A stretch of DNA of 42,070 bases from assembly GCA_902493985.1 (NCBI GenBank), contig CABURR010000013.1, positions 1 to 42,070 on the forward strand. Direction: 5' to 3'. This DNA is from an uncultured Collinsella sp. GTDB lineage: Bacteria; Actinomycetota; Coriobacteriia; Coriobacteriales; Coriobacteriaceae. Position numbers and translations under genes: made by a program. This document shows, in pieces, positions 42,031 through 42,070 of this stretch. Positions within the stretch are counted from its first letter, which is position 1. Every line of letters begins with the position of its first letter. The notes under the pieces were generated by a model that had not been told where the DNA came from, did no database searches, and saw only the letters and a program-made list of their open reading frames with translations.

Positions 42031-42070
42031 AAAGCTGGCCGCTGCGCGGCCAGCAGACTAAAGTCTTGAA
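42009..42070. repeat. Hairpin cluster at the left end of the IS element
   Basis: Three successive hairpins are present: CCACCCGC/GCGGGTGG (42009-42016/42020-42027), GCTGGCCGC/GCGGCCAGC (42034-42042/42046-42054) with loop TGC, and AGACT/AGTCT (42055-42059/42062-42066). The first matches the other end of the element; the rest may be the left-end structure or flanking DNA. The window stops here. Confidence 0.75.

Overview
The window is GC-rich bacterial DNA with Gram-positive actinobacterial character. The best match by gene content and codon use is a gut coriobacterium of the Collinsella type. Supporting signs are an Asp23/AmaP envelope-stress operon, a sortase-anchored surface protein, a large fused acyl-CoA dehydratase-activase-like protein, a Lgt/lipobox lipoprotein system, and strong AGGAGG-type ribosome sites with frequent GTG/TTG starts. 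This assignment is by eye and was not tested by a search.

Layout. 1-878 has no convincing gene but holds a roughly 225-bp nested palindrome. 879-4148 holds a YtcJ-like amidohydrolase and a divergent M20 amidohydrolase. 4280-8455 holds a zinc-ribbon membrane protein, a YitT/DUF2179 protein and the amaP-DUF2273-asp23 operon. 8622-14755 is a run of minus-strand housekeeping genes: yebC, a DUF6020-type membrane protein, lgt, a NifU-like scaffold, dCMP deaminase and coaX. 14948-16651 is an OPT-family transporter. 16853-20308 encodes a 1151-residue coiled-coil surface protein with a CAP domain and an LAQTG sorting signal; a G9 tract just after its signal peptide looks like a phase-variation switch. 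20616-23030 holds a DUF389 membrane protein, a small predicted membrane or exported protein and the 3' remnant of an arylsulfotransferase gene. 23116-28619 is a TetR regulator followed by a 1593-residue double-ASKHA activase-like protein. 28741-33206 holds a HAD phosphatase, glnK, amt, a CmpB-like membrane protein and an HD protein. 33435-35216 is a divergent DXS-like enzyme. 35674-39995 is a four-gene polar amino-acid ABC transporter followed by a class-I glutamine amidotransferase-like hydrolase. 40106-42070 is a lower-GC segment with two ABC-2-like membrane proteins, the second apparently cut by an IS200/IS605-type element with tnpA.

How the genes work together. Nitrogen handling is prominent: Amt and PII form a pair, and the polar amino-acid importer is followed by a gamma-glutamyl-type hydrolase, alongside an OPT transporter and two amidohydrolases. 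Envelope functions (Asp23 operon, Lgt, surface adhesin) form a second theme.

The intergenic DNA is the most unusual part. It contains (1) three exact 81-bp units at 35271-35493 with an 18-25-18-20 geometry of inverted 18-mers and non-conserved spacers; (2) a block at 22344-22438 in which three 8-mers spaced exactly 20 bp apart have their complements fused end to end; (3) a family of CCTGTCCC-loop hairpins repeatedly placed within a few bases of stop codons; and (4) two long imperfect palindromes (86-312 and 30068-30171).
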